The notes: a model not told the origin generated them from the letters alone. A stretch of DNA of 8,602 nucleotides from Rhodospirillales bacterium (GCA_021775195.1 JAJFIG010000014.1:1-8602), one strand, 5' to 3'; shown: positions 1-6,509, counted from the stretch's first letter. A program made the numbers and translations.

Positions 1-967
1 AGGGATCGAAAAGATGGGGCTGGATGTCGTCGGGTATACCGTCACCGTTGTCCTGGATGCTTACCATCAACGGGAGGTGAACGCGGTCCTCCCTTCCGGG
101 AACGGCCAAACGGACGCCTTGCTGGTAGGCGGTCACAAGGACGATTTCGCCGCCTTCGGCGGGAACTGCTTCCGCGGCGTTCTTGAGCAGGTTCAGGAAT
201 ACCTGAACCAACTGGTCGCGGTTGCCGAGGACCGACGGTAGCGAGGGGTCGTAGTTGGCGACGAAGCGCACGTGGCGGCCGAAACCTGATTCGGCGAGCT
301 GGCGGACACGGTCAAGTACCTTGTGAATATTGACCGCGTCCCGATGCAGCGCGTCACTTTCTGAAAACACTTCCATGCGGTCGACCAGGGCGCAAATGCG
401 GTCGACCTCGTCGCGAATCAGGCTGGTGAGCGGCCGGTCCTCGTCGGGAAGGTTGTCCTCCAGCAGTTGGGCGGCACCGCGGATGCCCGACAGCGGGTTC
501 TTGACCTCATGGGCGAGCATGGCGGCCATGGCGGTGACGGAGCGCGCCGCCCCGCGATGGGTAAGCTGCCGGTCGATCTTGTCGGCGATGGAACGTTCCT
601 GCAGGGCAAGGATGACACAATCGGGCATTTCAGGCAGGGGATTGGCCTGGATGTTGACGAAGTGCTTGCCGACCTTCGGTGCTTCCAGCGGTACGGCATA
701 TTCCGAAACTGGCGTGCCCTCGCCGCGTACCTGGTCCACCAAGGCAAACAAGGGGCTGTCGCCGGGCAACAGGCTGTTAAGAGCGTGTCCCTCCAGGTGC
801 GACGCACTGCCCTTGAAAAACTGTTCGGCGGCGCTGTTGAGGTAGACGATGTGGCCGTTCCCATCGACGACGATGATGGCCGGCGTCAGCGCGTTCAGCA
901 ACGCATCCGCATCCAGGGCGCGCCGCCGTGGTACGTGGTGCAGGGCTACGGCGGGCTTTCCCATCAT
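1..967 (-). CDS. ntrB: Nitrogen regulation sensor histidine kinase NtrB (partial, C-terminus outside window)
   Basis: This is the cytoplasmic sensor kinase that controls the response regulator NtrC in nitrogen regulation, usually under PII control. I translated the minus strand from 967 to the window edge and got 322 uninterrupted codons. An N-terminal PAS-like sensor (about residues 20-125, with [16 protein letters not shown]) is followed by the phosphoacceptor H box [20 protein letters not shown] with His153, an N box (NLLKNAAEA, about 259-268) and the G1 box (DNGDGIP, about 307-312). The ORF is still open at base 1; only the last part of the ATPase domain is missing. There is no membrane segment, as expected for NtrB. 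The start ATG (967-965) overlaps the dusB stop (ATGA), which implies translational coupling; a second ATG follows directly at 964. dusB-ntrB is the classical nifR3-ntrB arrangement of alphaproteobacteria, and ntrC would be expected next, outside the window. Confidence 0.95.
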   Translation of the reverse strand, partial: MMGKPAVALHHVPRRRALDADALLNALTPAIIVVDGNGHIVYLNSAAEQFFKGSASHLEGHALNSLLPGDSPLFALVDQVRGEGTPVSEYAVPLEAPKVGKHFVNIQANPLPEMPDCVILALQERSIADKIDRQLTHRGAARSVTAMAAMLAHEVKNPLSGIRGAAQLLEDNLPDEDRPLTSLIRDEVDRICALVDRMEVFSESDALHRDAVNIHKVLDRVRQLAESGFGRHVRFVANYDPSLPSVLGNRDQLVQVFLNLLKNAAEAVPAEGGEIVLVTAYQQGVRLAVPGREDRVHLPLMVSIQDNGDGIPDDIQPHLFDP

Positions 968-1953
968 GCCGCAACCAGGTTCATGGCTGGTTCGTAAAGC
1001 CGTTGTACCAGCGCGCGCGCGGCATCCGGCTCCGTACTGCTCATGATCCTGGCGCGAAACCCGGCCGAGCCGGGGAGTCCCTTGCTGTACCAGGCAATGT
1101 GCTTGCGAGCGATGCGCAGGCCGCGTTCGATGCCGTAATGATCCAGCATGCCGTCAAGATGGCTCAACAGGGTCGCCTGCTGTTCGTCCAGGGACGGGTC
1201 CGCGAGGCGTTCGCCGGTCTCCAGGAAACGGGCAACCTGATTGAGGAACCAGGGACGCCCACAGGCGCCGCGCCCGATCATCACTCCGTCGGCTCCCGAC
1301 TCGTCGAGCAAACGGCGGGCGTCGTCCACGGTGGTGACGTCGCCGTTTCCGATCACCGGTATGCTGACGGCATTTTTGACCTTGCCGATGAAGGCCCAGT
1401 CGGAACGGCCGTTGTAGTATTGGCACCGGGTGCGTCCGTGCACGGTAATCATCTTGATACCGCAATCCTCGGCGATGCGCGCCAACCTGGGGGCGTTGCG
1501 ACTCGTGTCATCCCAGCCGGTGCGCATCTTCAGGGTGACCGGCAGGTCGACGGCCTCGACGGTGGCCTCGAGAATCCGCGCCGCCTTGTCCTCGTCGCGC
1601 ATGAGCGCCGAGCCCGCGTGCTGCCCGTTGGTGACCTTTTTGACCGGACAGCCCATGTTGATATCGATGATGGCGGCCCCCCGGTCGGCGTTGAGCCTGG
1701 CCGCCTCGGCAACCACGCCGGGCTCGCAGCCGGCGAGCTGTACCGCCATGGGATATTCCTCGGCACAGTTCGTGGCCATCTTCAGGGTCTTGCGGTTGGC
1801 CCGGATCATGGCCTGGCTGGCAATCATCTCGGAGACCACAAGGCCGGCGCCCCGGTCCTTGACCAGGCGCCGGAACGGCAGGTCCGTCACCCCGGACATG
1901 GGGGCCAGGATTACGGGGACGTCGAGCCGGACGGTACCGATCTGAATAGCCAT
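964..1953 (-). CDS. dusB: tRNA-dihydrouridine synthase DusB (NifR3 family)
   Basis: Flavin-dependent enzyme that reduces specific uridines in tRNA to dihydrouridine using NAD(P)H. The 329-residue protein has the usual length and the TIM-barrel pattern: the N-terminal FMN-site segment [13 protein letters not shown] (about 16-28), the catalytic motif NMGCPVKKV with the presumed proton-donor Cys102, the FMN/substrate motifs VHGRTR (171-176) and GNGDV (202-206), and GRGACGRPW (227-235). I chose the ATG at 1953 because MAIQIG leads straight into the barrel. A TTG at 1965 would add four residues (MIEI) and cannot be excluded, since neither start has a strong Shine-Dalgarno. The stop TGA (966-964) overlaps the ntrB start by 4 nt, so the two genes are co-translated. 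In Rhodobacter and other alphaproteobacteria this gene is called nifR3; its link to ntrB is a conserved position and does not by itself show a role in nitrogen control. Confidence 0.96.
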   Translation of the reverse strand: MAIQIGTVRLDVPVILAPMSGVTDLPFRRLVKDRGAGLVVSEMIASQAMIRANRKTLKMATNCAEEYPMAVQLAGCEPGVVAEAARLNADRGAAIIDINMGCPVKKVTNGQHAGSALMRDEDKAARILEATVEAVDLPVTLKMRTGWDDTSRNAPRLARIAEDCGIKMITVHGRTRCQYYNGRSDWAFIGKVKNAVSIPVIGNGDVTTVDDARRLLDESGADGVMIGRGACGRPWFLNQVARFLETGERLADPSLDEQQATLLSHLDGMLDHYGIERGLRIARKHIAWYSKGLPGSAGFRARIMSSTEPDAARALVQRLYEPAMNLVAA

Positions 1954-1977
1954 GATTTCGATCAACTCGTTTGGGCT

Positions 1978-1994
1978 GCCTATTTATTAGGCAA
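1978..1994 (-). promoter_or_regulatory. Stem-loop in the leader of dusB
   Basis: A perfect inverted repeat, TGCCTA-ATAAA-TAGGCA on the minus strand, gives a 6-bp stem that extends to 8 bp with one G-U pair. It lies 24 bases upstream of the chosen dusB ATG. No U-run follows on either strand, so it does not look like an intrinsic terminator. It could shape the dusB mRNA leader or stabilise processed mRNA. The pairing is seen; any function is inference. Confidence 0.35.
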
Positions 1995-2024
1995 CTTCGC
2001 CGCGGTTTCAATGATTTTAGCCAT
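1980..2024 (-). CDS. Possible 14-residue leader peptide upstream of dusB
   Basis: A very short ORF on the minus strand encodes [14 protein letters not shown] and ends with TAG inside the stem-loop at 1978-1994. An AGG five bases before the ATG could act as a Shine-Dalgarno, and the start codon is a standard ATG. The composition (Lys, Ile, Ala) is plausible for a translated peptide, but an ORF this short can easily arise by chance. It lies in the 111-bp gap between the CcsA-like gene and dusB. If real, translation through its 3' end would disrupt the stem-loop and could couple to dusB expression. I see no run of one amino acid that would suggest attenuation. Confidence 0.2.
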   Translation of the reverse strand: MAKIIETAAKLPNK

Positions 2025-2064
2025 TTAACCTGCAATGATTCTCGCAGGGCGCGGCGTGTTCATA

Positions 2065-2841
2065 TCAGGCCATCAGGACGTCGGTAATGAATTTGATGCC
2101 GGGATACCCCAGTGTCAGCAGCAGATAGGCCAGGAGGACCAGCCGGGCCGCCTTGCGCCCCCGCATGCCGCTGCGGAAATGGGCCACCAGGAGGCCGCCG
2201 ATGAGCACGAACGTGATCAGCGTGAGCGTTGTCTTGTGGTCGAACTCGATCAAGGCGCCGGATGTTCCATACAGGGTCGCCATGCCCGAGGCGACGCCCA
2301 GGGCGAGCACGATCTCGCTGAGTATCAGAAGCCGCACGACCATGGACTCGCAGTCGGCCACCGAGGGCAGCATATGGGTCAGGGTGGTCGGGCGTTTGGC
2401 TTTCAGCGCCCGTTCCTGCAGGAAAGCGGCCAGGGAAGCGACGGCGGCGATGGTCACCAGTCCATACGTTGCGACGGAAACAAGGATGTGGATCTCGATC
2501 CAGCCGGCGGGCGCCGCCGCGTCAAGAGCCTTCCGGGGCCCCTGCTGCCATATGATGGCGAAAATACCGAGGCCGATCATGTAGGGCGTGATCAACGGTG
2601 TCAGCCGCCATGCCTGGCGGGTTACGGCGGCAAGCGCCGCAAACATGGTCATTGTCGCGGCTATGGTAACCCACAGGGTTGTCGACAGGCCGGCCCGCCA
2701 AGTACCGGACATCTGCACGATCACCCAGGTCAGGGGACCCACGACGGCAACCGCCAGCATCGCCCAGAAAACGACGTCGCGGCCACCATCCCGGCGAAGG
2801 GCGGCCAGGGCGGACAAGCTGAAAAGCATGTTTTGCGACAT
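2065..2841 (-). CDS. Cytochrome c assembly protein, CcsA/YpjD-like integral membrane protein
   Basis: Inner-membrane protein of the cytochrome c assembly superfamily (CcsA/CcmC/HemX/YpjD type). The 258 residues give about seven hydrophobic segments (roughly 24-45, 54-73, 82-100, 116-140, 168-190, 204-221 and 231-248). Typical family features are WIEIHILVSVATYG with His118, the FDHKT motif with His202, and the C-terminal RSGMRGRKAARLVLL...GYPGIKF, closely resembling the YpjD subgroup. The histidines may bind haem. The tryptophan-rich WWD loop of CcmC/CcmF is absent, so a direct role in haem delivery is not shown, and the exact function of YpjD-like proteins is unsettled. The start at 2841 has no good Shine-Dalgarno; a second ATG lies at 2829. 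The gene precedes dusB on the same strand with a 111-bp gap and may share its transcript. Divergent ispDF lies upstream. Confidence 0.85.
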   Translation of the reverse strand: MSQNMLFSLSALAALRRDGGRDVVFWAMLAVAVVGPLTWVIVQMSGTWRAGLSTTLWVTIAATMTMFAALAAVTRQAWRLTPLITPYMIGLGIFAIIWQQGPRKALDAAAPAGWIEIHILVSVATYGLVTIAAVASLAAFLQERALKAKRPTTLTHMLPSVADCESMVVRLLILSEIVLALGVASGMATLYGTSGALIEFDHKTTLTLITFVLIGGLLVAHFRSGMRGRKAARLVLLAYLLLTLGYPGIKFITDVLMA

Positions 2842-2930
2842 GGGAAGCGGTGTACCTCGCTTTGACGGAACCGGCTATCGGTATTTGTCCGGCGTCGGCC
2901 TCTGAACGAAGAATCGCGCCAGTTGTCCGA

Positions 2931-2965
2931 CTTGGCAAGCCCCCTTGGCAAGCCCCCTTGGCAAG
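2931..2965. repeat. 13-bp tandem repeat with nested 9-bp near-palindromes in the ccsA-like/ispDF divergent spacer
   Basis: The unit TTGGCAAGCCCCC occurs at 2932-2944 and 2945-2957, and its first 8 bases recur at 2958-2965. Counted another way, CTTGGCAAG (a dyad, CTTG-G-CAAG) occurs three times at 2931, 2944 and 2957 with exactly 13-bp spacing. Each dyad contains TTGGCA reading right and TTGCCA reading left, so each could serve as a -35 hexamer in either direction. The copies are exact, which suggests recent replication slippage; they could equally be repeated operator half-sites. No regulator is known from the sequence. Confidence 0.85.
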
Positions 2966-2986
2966 AACCTATGCGCACTCTAGCCT
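2958..2986 (+). promoter_or_regulatory. Candidate sigma70-type promoter of ispDF
   Basis: A -35 box TTGGCA (2958-2963, five of six matches to consensus) is separated by 17 bases from TAGCCT (2981-2986), which keeps the key T-A and final T of a -10 box. Transcription would start near 2993 and give a leader of about 45 bases. The -35 is the third copy of the tandem repeat, so repeat number directly affects promoter architecture. Identified by eye only. Confidence 0.4.
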
Positions 2987-3037
2987 GTGGGCCGTTTTTG
3001 TGTGCAACAACAATTGCTTTGAAGGGTTGGACCTGCG

Positions 3038-4192
3038 ATGGGTGGATGCGTCGCTTTGGTGGTTGCCGCCGGTCGGGGGCAGCGGTTCGGCGGTGAAATT
3101 CCAAAGCAATACCGGAGTCTTGGCGGCCAATCGATCATTCGCCGTACCCTGGATGTCTTTCTTGATCATCCGGGCGTTGATGGGGTACGCGTGGTCATCC
3201 ATCCCGATGATGCCCCCCTCTACGCGGAGGCGACAAAAGGCCAAGACGTCCTGGAACCCTCATTCGGCGGTGCCACGCGGCAGGACTCGGTGCGCCTCGG
3301 CCTCGAAAGCCTCACCGCCATGGGCCCGGACCTTGTTCTGGTTCATGACGCGGCGCGGCCCCTGGTGGACCCGGAGATCATTTCGCGGGTACTGAAGGCC
3401 CTCGAATCGAGCCCGGCCGCGATTGCCGCCCTGCCGGTCAGCGATACCCTGAAAAGCACGACTCGCGAACTGGTCACGGGGACCGTGGATCGGGAAGGTC
3501 TGTGGCGGGCACAGACGCCCCAGGGTTTCCGTTACCGGGAGATTCTCGAGGCGCACCGGTCCCTGGCCGGCGCAAGTTTGACCGACGATGCGGCCGTTGC
3601 CGAACAGGCGGGCCTGTCCGTCGGCATCGTCATGGGCAGCGAGGAGAACCTGAAAGTGACGACCGAGGACGATTTGCGGCGGGCCGGACATCTGTTCGAT
3701 CGTGGTGATTACCGTACCGGGTTCGGGTTCGACGTGCACCGTTTCTGCACCGGGGATCACGTCATGCTTTGCGGGGTGTCCGTTCCCTGTGATGCCGGAC
3801 TGGAGGGCCATTCCGATGCCGACGTCGGCTTACATGCGTTGACGGACGCGATCCTTGGCGCCATCGGTGCCGGCGACATCGGCAGCCATTTCCCTCCCGA
3901 TGACGACCGTTGGCGGGACGCCGCGTCGGAGATATTTCTCGGACGTGCGGGCGACCTGGTGGCGGCCCGGGGCGGGCGAATCGTCAATCTCGATGTAACA
4001 CTGATATGCGAGCGGCCCAAAATAGGACCACACCGGGCGGCGATGGTCCATCAGATTGCCGAGATTTTGGGGCTGGCTCCCGAAGTCGTGAATGTCAAGG
4101 CAACGACAACGGAACGCCTCGGCTTTACCGGGCGGAACGAGGGGATCGCGGCGCAAGCCGTCGCCAGCATTCGTTTGCCGGATATCGCGTAA
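3038..4192 (+). CDS. ispDF: Bifunctional IspD/IspF enzyme of the MEP isoprenoid pathway
   Basis: The fused enzyme catalyses two non-consecutive MEP steps: CTP-dependent cytidylylation of methylerythritol phosphate (IspD) and cyclisation to methylerythritol cyclodiphosphate (IspF), leading to isopentenyl diphosphate in the cytoplasm. The 384 residues fit the fused family. The IspD half (about 1-222) has the nucleotide-binding VVAAGRGQRFGGEIPKQY (8-25), VHDAARPLV (102-110) and RAQTPQGF (157-164). The IspF half (about 225-384) begins with GFGFDVHRF; Asp232, His234 and His266 (GLHALTDA) are the expected metal ligands, with HSDAD at 258-262 and the C-terminal signature TTTERLGFTGR (356-366). The ATG at 3038 is preceded by GAAGGG 11 bases upstream, and the protein begins immediately before the IspD fold. 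Fused ispDF is common in alphaproteobacteria and often sits directly before dusB-ntrB; here a CcsA-like gene lies between and ispDF points the other way. Confidence 0.97.
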   Translation: MGGCVALVVAAGRGQRFGGEIPKQYRSLGGQSIIRRTLDVFLDHPGVDGVRVVIHPDDAPLYAEATKGQDVLEPSFGGATRQDSVRLGLESLTAMGPDLVLVHDAARPLVDPEIISRVLKALESSPAAIAALPVSDTLKSTTRELVTGTVDREGLWRAQTPQGFRYREILEAHRSLAGASLTDDAAVAEQAGLSVGIVMGSEENLKVTTEDDLRRAGHLFDRGDYRTGFGFDVHRFCTGDHVMLCGVSVPCDAGLEGHSDADVGLHALTDAILGAIGAGDIGSHFPPDDDRWRDAASEIFLGRAGDLVAARGGRIVNLDVTLICERPKIGPHRAAMVHQIAEILGLAPEVVNVKATTTERLGFTGRNEGIAAQAVASIRLPDIA

Positions 4193-4239
4193 TGGTTTGT
4201 TAATCGAGAACAAGGCAAAGTGTCGCGTTAGAATTACGG

Positions 4240-4269
4240 TTGGCGGGAACACGTGGATCGTATTACGAT
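4240..4269 (+). promoter_or_regulatory. Candidate promoter with overlapping palindrome upstream of the receiver-domain gene
   Basis: TTGGCG (4240-4245) and TACGAT (4264-4269) are spaced by 18 bases and could be -35 and -10 boxes for the gene starting at 4330. The -10 is the right arm of a perfect inverted repeat ATCGTA-T-TACGAT (4257-4269), so a dimeric regulator bound there would block the promoter. The palindrome is seen; promoter and operator roles are inferred. Confidence 0.35.
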
Positions 4270-4329
4270 TCCTTGGGCACTTCGGCGATAATTCCTTCCG
4301 CCAATTCAGAAACCAGTGGCTGTCGAATA

Positions 4330-5244
4330 ATGGATAAGCTCCGGCTCGATCAGGTTGATTTGATGTTGGTGGACCCGGACCTCAACATCCGCCACAGCGT
4401 CAAGAACATCCTTCACGGCTGCGGGTTCCGCGAAATTCGCTACGGCAAGACCTTGCGGGAAATCCGTGACGGCATCGTCGAGACCATGCCGGACCTGCTG
4501 ATTTGCGAGGCGGTGTACGACGACGGCGATTTCTGCGACATGCTTTACGCGCTGCGCCATCATCAGATCGGAAGCAATCCGTTCCTGCCGGTGATCGCCA
4601 TGACCTGGGACCCGACGCCCGAGCTGGTCAAACGGGTCGTGGAAGCGGGAGCGGATGACCTTCTGGCCAAGCCCATTTCCACGGGCCAGTTGCAGGACCG
4701 GATCAAAAGCCTGATCGACACCAGGAAACCCTTTGTCGTGACCAGTGACTATATCGGTCCGGACCGCCGCACTGATGCCACGCGGGAGAGCACGGTTCCC
4801 CTGCTCGACGTACCGAATACCCTGAGGGCAAAAGCCACGGGCGAGGATCAGAAGATCGATATGCAGAAGGCGATCGACGATGCCGTCAGCAACGTCAACC
4901 TGCAGAAGCTCGATCGCCACGCCTTTCAGATCAACTGGCTGTTGGACCAGATCCTGCCCAAGCTGGAGGAAGGCCAAACCGATGAAGCGGTTCAAGGGAT
5001 GCTGGAGCGGCTTCTCTATGTGGCCGAGGACAGCAGCCGGCGCATGGTCGGTACCGAATACGCCCACGTGTCGGACCTGTGCCGCTCGTTGATCAAAGTC
5101 ACTAACGCCGTCATCGAAGCCGGCAACCGACCCATTCCAAAGGATGTCAGGTTGTTGCGGCCCCTGGCCCAGGCAATCCAGGTTGGTTTCGCCGCCGGTT
5201 CGGCGGCAACCGCACGGGAGATTTCGGCCTCCATCGGGTCGTGA
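4330..5244 (+). CDS. Atypical response-regulator receiver protein with Glu at the phosphoacceptor position
   Basis: The N-terminal 125 or so residues form a CheY-like receiver domain: the acidic patch near LMLVDPD (Asp15/Asp17), the conserved Thr92 (IAMT) and Lys114-Pro115 (LLAKP) are all at normal spacing. At the end of beta-strand 3, where the phosphorylated Asp should be (PDLLICEAVYDDGDF), residue 60 is Glu, so conventional phosphorylation is doubtful and the domain may be locked or work by protein contact. A linker with YIGPDRR (141-147) leads to a helical C-terminal part (about 190-304) that matches no output domain I recognise; no DNA-binding helix-turn-helix or GGDEF motif is visible. 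The ATG at 4330 was chosen because MDKLRLDQVDLMLVD is a normal receiver start; a TTG at 4240 would add 30 unlikely residues. The Shine-Dalgarno is weak. No partner kinase is adjacent. The gene converges on cutA with a 3-bp gap. Confidence 0.85.
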   Translation: MDKLRLDQVDLMLVDPDLNIRHSVKNILHGCGFREIRYGKTLREIRDGIVETMPDLLICEAVYDDGDFCDMLYALRHHQIGSNPFLPVIAMTWDPTPELVKRVVEAGADDLLAKPISTGQLQDRIKSLIDTRKPFVVTSDYIGPDRRTDATRESTVPLLDVPNTLRAKATGEDQKIDMQKAIDDAVSNVNLQKLDRHAFQINWLLDQILPKLEEGQTDEAVQGMLERLLYVAEDSSRRMVGTEYAHVSDLCRSLIKVTNAVIEAGNRPIPKDVRLLRPLAQAIQVGFAAGSAATAREISASIGS

Positions 5245-5247
5245 ACG

Positions 5248-5562
5248 TTACCGGGTTTCGGAATCAATCCATTTGAGAAAGGCTTGGTTGCCGCCGGTAA
5301 TGGGCAATGCGACCACGCAGGGACAGTCGTAGCTGTGCAGTTCCCTGATCCGCTCGGTCAGGGGTTCGACCAGGTCCTGCCGCGTCTTGAGGACCATGGC
5401 GACTTCGTCGTCCTCCTGAACCGCCCCCTCCCACCAGTAGACCGACGTCATCGGCGCCAGGATATTGGCACAGGCGGCAAGCCGCGCCTCGACCAGGGAA
5501 CGGCCGATCCTCAGCGCTTCGTCCCTTGATCCCGCGGTAACGTAGATCATGGTCTCGCTCAT
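5248..5562 (-). CDS. cutA: CutA-like divalent-cation tolerance protein
   Basis: Small cytoplasmic protein of the CutA1 family, which forms very stable trimers with a ferredoxin-like fold related to PII. It was linked to copper tolerance in E. coli, but its biochemical role remains unsettled. The 104-residue length is typical. Family signatures are visible: RLAACANI (27-34), SVYWWEG (40-46), the MVLKT strand (56-60) and LHSYDCPCVVALPI (75-88), which corresponds to the usual H-x-Y-x-x-P block. The ATG at 5562 has a GAGGAG about 12 bases upstream; the Met at codon 5 is an alternative. It is transcribed away from the small gene at 5652 and towards the receiver gene, whose stop is only 3 bp from its own. 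Confidence 0.95.
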   Translation of the reverse strand: MSETMIYVTAGSRDEALRIGRSLVEARLAACANILAPMTSVYWWEGAVQEDDEVAMVLKTRQDLVEPLTERIRELHSYDCPCVVALPITGGNQAFLKWIDSETR

Positions 5563-5604
5563 GGCGTCATTCAGCTCCTCGTGCCTGCGCTGGTACCGGG
5601 AGAA

Positions 5605-5633
5605 AATTTACCGTATGATGGGAACAAAGTCAT
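5605..5633 (-). promoter_or_regulatory. Candidate promoter of cutA
   Basis: On the minus strand ATGACT (5633-5628) and TAAATT (5610-5605) are separated by exactly 17 bases and each match four of six consensus positions. The start would fall near 5597, leaving a leader of about 35 bases that includes the GAGGAG before cutA. Judged by eye. Confidence 0.33.
5614..5619 (+). promoter_or_regulatory. Candidate -10 box for the small gene at 5652
   Basis: TATGAT matches the -10 consensus at five of six positions and lies 32 bases before the start codon. The hexamer 17 bases upstream (TGGTAC, 5591-5596) is a poor -35. The site overlaps the spacer of the candidate cutA promoter on the other strand, so the two genes may compete for polymerase. 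Confidence 0.28.
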
Positions 5634-5651
5634 CGTCCCAGGGAGGCTCGC

Positions 5652-5942
5652 ATGATAAGGCGAGAGGCGACGGTAAAATCGGACGTCGTTCTGTTGCACC
5701 CGCCGGTAACGGCCGTAAAGCCGACCCCGCAGCAGAGGCGCTGGCTGCTTCGCGGCGTCGAACAGCCCGGCGGCAAGCTGCCGTTGTTTGGCCCACAGGG
5801 GCAGCGCATCAGCGAGCGGACGGTACGAAGTTGCATCGACAAGGGTTGGGCCGAACCGTGGTTCACCAATCCGGCGAAGCCCGATTGGCTGGTCTGCAAA
5901 CTGACCAATGCCGGGCGCGCCATACTTGGCCGGCTGGGCTGA
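5652..5942 (+). CDS. Small uncharacterised protein, possibly winged-helix-like
   Basis: I do not recognise this 96-residue protein with certainty. It has an ATG preceded at a good distance by GGGAGG (5641-5646), so it is very likely translated. It is basic and Trp-rich: PTPQQRRWLLRGVEQPGG (24-41), a turn with LPLFGPQGQRISERTVRSCI (43-62), GWAEPWF (65-71) and a C-terminal LTNAGRAIL (84-92). The order helix, helix (RTVRSCIDKGW), beta-hairpin, then LT-x-AGR-x-L resembles the small winged-helix fold of MarR/PadR-type proteins, where the last phrase often closes the wing. That is a shape-based guess. There is no signal peptide or membrane segment. It is divergent from cutA and converges on the gene at 6012-6374. 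Confidence 0.75.
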   Translation: MIRREATVKSDVVLLHPPVTAVKPTPQQRRWLLRGVEQPGGKLPLFGPQGQRISERTVRSCIDKGWAEPWFTNPAKPDWLVCKLTNAGRAILGRLG

Positions 5943-5976
5943 CGCCCCTTCCAACTACGACCGTAGGTATATTCGT

Positions 5977-6011
5977 TTCGATTTCGGAACGGGTGAGCCC
6001 GCCGTATCGAA
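5977..6011. terminator. Imperfect stem-loop between convergent genes, possible bidirectional terminator
   Basis: TTCGAT (5977-5982) pairs with ATCGAA (6006-6011), and inner pairs ACGG (5989-5992) with CCGT (6002-6005) can form across a GGTGAGCCCG-type loop. It sits between the two stop codons of convergent genes, where a shared terminator would be expected. No clear T-run follows on either side, so the assignment is weak. Confidence 0.25.
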
Positions 6012-6374
6012 TCAGGTGCCGCCACCGCCGCCCTTGGTGTCTACGGTCACGTAGCCTTTTTCGATGGCATCCCGCAAGGCTTCGAAGCCGTCACGGGCTT
6101 CGTCGAAGGCTTCGCGCCGGGCCCGGATTTCGTTGATCTCCGATTGGTCGGGGGCCTCGCCACGTTCACCGGCGCCAAGTTTGAGCGCCGCCTCCAGATA
6201 GCGACCGCGCAGGCGTCCCACGGCGACGGCAAAGGCGAGAATGTCGTCCTTGCGAAGAGTCGGTATGTGCTTGTGAATGATCTCCCGGTTGGCGAACCGT
6301 ATACCCTGCTCGATTTCGCCGAGAAACCGTTTTTGATCCATAAGCTGCTGATAGTCGTCGCCCTTTTCGGCCAT
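6012..6374 (-). CDS. Small uncharacterised alpha-helical protein
   Basis: I do not recognise this 120-residue protein. The ATG at 6374 follows AAAAGGAG with a 7-base spacer, the best ribosome site on this side of the window, and the reading frame is clean, so it is very likely a real gene. The sequence is charged and predicted to be mostly helical: MAEKGDDYQQLMDQKRFLGEIEQGIRF, a central patch IIHKHIPTLRKDDILAFAVAVGRLRGRYLEAALKLG (about 32-67), a Glu/Arg-rich coiled-coil-like stretch (about 77-105) and a tail VDTKGGGGGT. There is no signal peptide, transmembrane segment or enzymatic motif. It is 135 bp downstream of the metallophosphoesterase on the same strand. A good TAGAAT lies just before the Shine-Dalgarno but too close to serve as its -10, so its promoter is not located. 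Confidence 0.75.
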   Translation of the reverse strand: MAEKGDDYQQLMDQKRFLGEIEQGIRFANREIIHKHIPTLRKDDILAFAVAVGRLRGRYLEAALKLGAGERGEAPDQSEINEIRARREAFDEARDGFEALRDAIEKGYVTVDTKGGGGGT

Positions 6375-6509
6375 ATGCCGTCTCCTTTTATTCTACCGGG
6401 CGATGCCCCCGGACAACTCTGAACCGCCGCGGCCTCGACGGCGTGGACCGCTCCACCCTTGCGCCACGAAGGATTGCCCATTTCCCGGCGCCAGACAACA
6501 GAAACCGTG

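Noticed and set aside
928..2028. Long plus-strand ORF (366 codons) opposite dusB
   Set aside because: It is the antisense shadow of dusB; the minus strand has every DusB motif, and the GC-rich third-codon pattern keeps the opposite frame open.
2035..2865. 276-codon plus-strand ORF opposite the CcsA-like gene
   Set aside because: Low-complexity Gly/His/Gln-rich translation typical of an antisense shadow; the minus strand encodes a coherent seven-helix membrane protein.
2932..2963. Possible sigma54 promoter in the TTGGCA repeats, of interest because of nearby ntrB
   Set aside because: The GG-to-GC spacing is not the required 10 bases (12 instead) on the plus strand, and the minus strand lacks the TGGCAC/TTGC pair.
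4306..5067. 253-codon minus-strand ORF opposite the receiver gene
   Set aside because: No family motif, and it mirrors the receiver gene's codon pattern; the plus strand has clear receiver motifs.
5955..5966. CTACGACCGTAG hairpin after the small gene at 5652
   Set aside because: The stem is 4 bp with a minimal loop and no T-run; likely chance.
6390..6395. TAGAAT (minus strand) as a -10 box for the gene at 6012-6374
   Set aside because: Transcription would start inside or after the Shine-Dalgarno, leaving no usable leader.
6395..6411. CCGGG/CCCGG stem as a terminator of the metallophosphoesterase
   Set aside because: Only 5 bp with a 7-base loop and no following T-run; too weak to call.
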